From the NCBI RefSeq assembly GCF_910591885.1, contig NC_063275.1:15550501-15614500 (forward strand): 64,000 bases of DNA, given 5' to 3'. A program made the position numbers and the translations under genes. How positions within the stretch are numbered: position 1 is the first letter of the stretch; each line of letters starts with the position of its first letter. The notes under the pieces were generated by a model. That model worked only from the letters and a program-made list of their open reading frames with translations, searched no databases and had not been told where the DNA came from. The stretch comes from Bombus terrestris (taxonomy: Eukaryota; Arthropoda; Insecta; Hymenoptera; Apidae). This document shows, piece by piece, positions 62,727 to 64,000 of the stretch.

Positions 62727-63420
62727 ATGCAGACCTCTTCACCAAAACAAACCATCGGCTGCATCGGAAAATGTACTTCTGGACTAAGTATCAATGAATT
62801 AGATCAGATTACAGATAATATACATAAAACTCTGACCCATCCACGTGGAAGGGAGATTTTTAAAAAATTTTTGGAACAACGTGGTCTCAAGGACAACCTC
62901 GAGTGTTTGGCATTGTACGAAACATGTATGCAGATTATCACAGAAGAGACAAACTCTTCGTAAGTAATCATTTTCTTGCCAAAAATAATAATAATTGAGT
63001 TTTAAGAAATACATATTACTTTTGAAGACTCTCCTTTAAATCATTTTCTTGAGAAAATTATCTTTTAAGTGGTAGCCATTTTTGAAATGTTAGGTTTGGA
63101 AGAGAAACGCTTTTACCAGTCGATAAAACAGTTAACTGACAAGTAAATAATGAATTTCCAGGTACTCGAAAAAGGAAACAACATTGGAGTCGTTAATCAA
63201 TAGGGTTATGCAAGTGAAAGAAATGGTTGAAGATTTGGACGGTGTACCGCAAATAGACATGGCACTTCTAGAACGTTTCAATGAAACGTTAAATAGCGAT
63301 TCGAGGACTTCTTTACTCAACATATTAACAGATACCAGAGATCGGTGTCGCGATCATTTGAGGCACGTTCATGCAAGTTTCAAACAATATGCGTCGGAAC
63401 CGTGTCCTATAATTAAATAA
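62727..63420 (+). CDS. Small RGS-like protein of unknown function
   Basis: Two exons (62727-62959 and 63162-63420; donor GTAAGT, acceptor TTTCCAG) join in phase to 163 residues. Residues about 25-72 (ITDNIHKTLTHPRGREIFKK, then FLEQRGLKDNLECLALYETC) resemble the first helices of a regulator of G-protein signalling domain (pattern HP.GR..F..FL......NL). The second half, TLESLINRVMQVKEMVEDLD and beyond, is helical, Arg/His-containing near DRCRDHLRHVHASFKQYA, and is not clearly an RGS C-terminal half. The protein is cytosolic by appearance, with no signal peptide or membrane segment. It might be a divergent mini-RGS or an unrelated helical protein. A polyadenylation signal AATAAA lies near 63647. 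An overlapping upstream ATG at 62720 is in another frame. Confidence 0.6.
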
Positions 63421-63787
63421 TTAATGAACATATCTTTTTCTTTGTATCTTCGTGCCTTTAAAATTTCATTCGTTCAGATGCAGAAAGTTATTCTCCATTT
63501 TCTTTAAATGTGTAAAAATTAGCACGTGAAACATGTTTCACGCAACAATCTATATATGTGATGACGAATGTCGTATATTTTCTGTATACTTTTACTCATT
63601 GAAATTGCGATATCGTTATACTGTAATTATTTAAATTATGTAATTTAATAAAAAAAGAAGCAAAAATTAAAACTCGATGATTTATATTTTTGATAATTTA
63701 AATGTTATCCCAAATATAACAACAAGTGTAGCAACATTCAAATGCTTCTTCATTCATGTCGCTATTCAATTAATTGATATTTGTTAG
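63421..63787. other. 3' flank of the RGS-like gene
   Basis: Contains the AATAAA signal near 63647. Nothing else is recognised. Confidence 0.4.
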
Positions 63788-64000
63788 ATATGTTAATTAT
63801 GAAATGTATCAAGAACATAAGGAAGATTCTCGTGTGCAGACAATGATTGTAAAAATAAATAATATACGCAATACCATAAAATCTTTGGAGGAAAGTCTCG
63901 TGATTACCCGGAGCTTAGAAGCGGAGCGATGGCTACGATACTCAAATTTAAAAGCAGAAAAGAAAATAATGATGGACGATCTCAGAAAAGCAAATAAACG
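63788..64000 (+). CDS. Coiled-coil protein, partial at the window edge
   Basis: An open frame of about 70 codons begins after a possible TTTGTTAG acceptor and runs off the right end. It is rich in Lys, Glu, Arg and Ile, with heptad-like spacing (MIVKINNIRNTIKSLEESL, RSLEAERWLRYSNLKAEKK), so a coiled coil is likely. Start and end are not in view: it may be an internal exon or begin at the ATG at about 63803. I do not recognise the family. Its frame is separated from the RGS-like gene by that gene's stop and polyadenylation signal. Confidence 0.5.

Overview
This is nuclear DNA from an insect, most likely a hymenopteran and probably a bee. The genes are split by GT-AG introns, both strands are used, and the DNA is AT-rich with a GC-richer left part. 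It contains decayed mariner and non-LTR element remnants of the kind common in Hymenoptera, and a eukaryotic tRNA with a pol III T-tract. There are no operons, ribosome binding sites or CRISPR arrays. Exon borders were read by eye from splice motifs, reading phase and protein family resemblance, so they may be off by a base or two.

Left third (1-33 kb). At 4.9-5.3 kb on the minus strand lie two tandem copies of the first coding exon of lethal(2) giant larvae; the rest of that gene would lie beyond base 1. A six-exon glutaminyl-peptide cyclotransferase follows (6.5-8.2 kb, minus). One large minus-strand gene then spans 10.25-32.07 kb. It encodes a 288-residue four-pass membrane protein of the PMP22/claudin superfamily, has a 12.2-kb first coding intron, and carries two equal-length homologous versions of its sixth coding exon, 68 bp apart, that look mutually exclusive.

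Right half (33-64 kb), more AT-rich and gene-dense. NUDCD3-like co-chaperone (minus) and C10/C12orf57-like protein (plus) are divergent across about 620 bp. Epsin (minus) with ENTH, UIM, DPW and NPF motifs is divergent from an NCOA5-like RNA-binding coactivator (plus) with a long Asn/Gly-rich low-complexity region. That gene converges on a SMYD4-like SET/MYND protein (minus). Next come prefoldin subunit 4 (minus), tRNA-Gln(CTG) (minus) and THUMPD1 (minus). After these lie a 215-bp mariner deletion derivative, a cluster of unrecognised minus-strand coding-like exons, and a broken LINE fragment. The window ends with a small RGS-like gene (plus) and the start of a coiled-coil ORF running off the right edge.

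The most interesting points are the duplicated first exon of l(2)gl, the mutually exclusive exon pair that would swap the fourth membrane segment of the claudin-like protein, several frame-neutral splicing options in epsin, and the unrecognised exon cluster at 58.4-60.2 kb.
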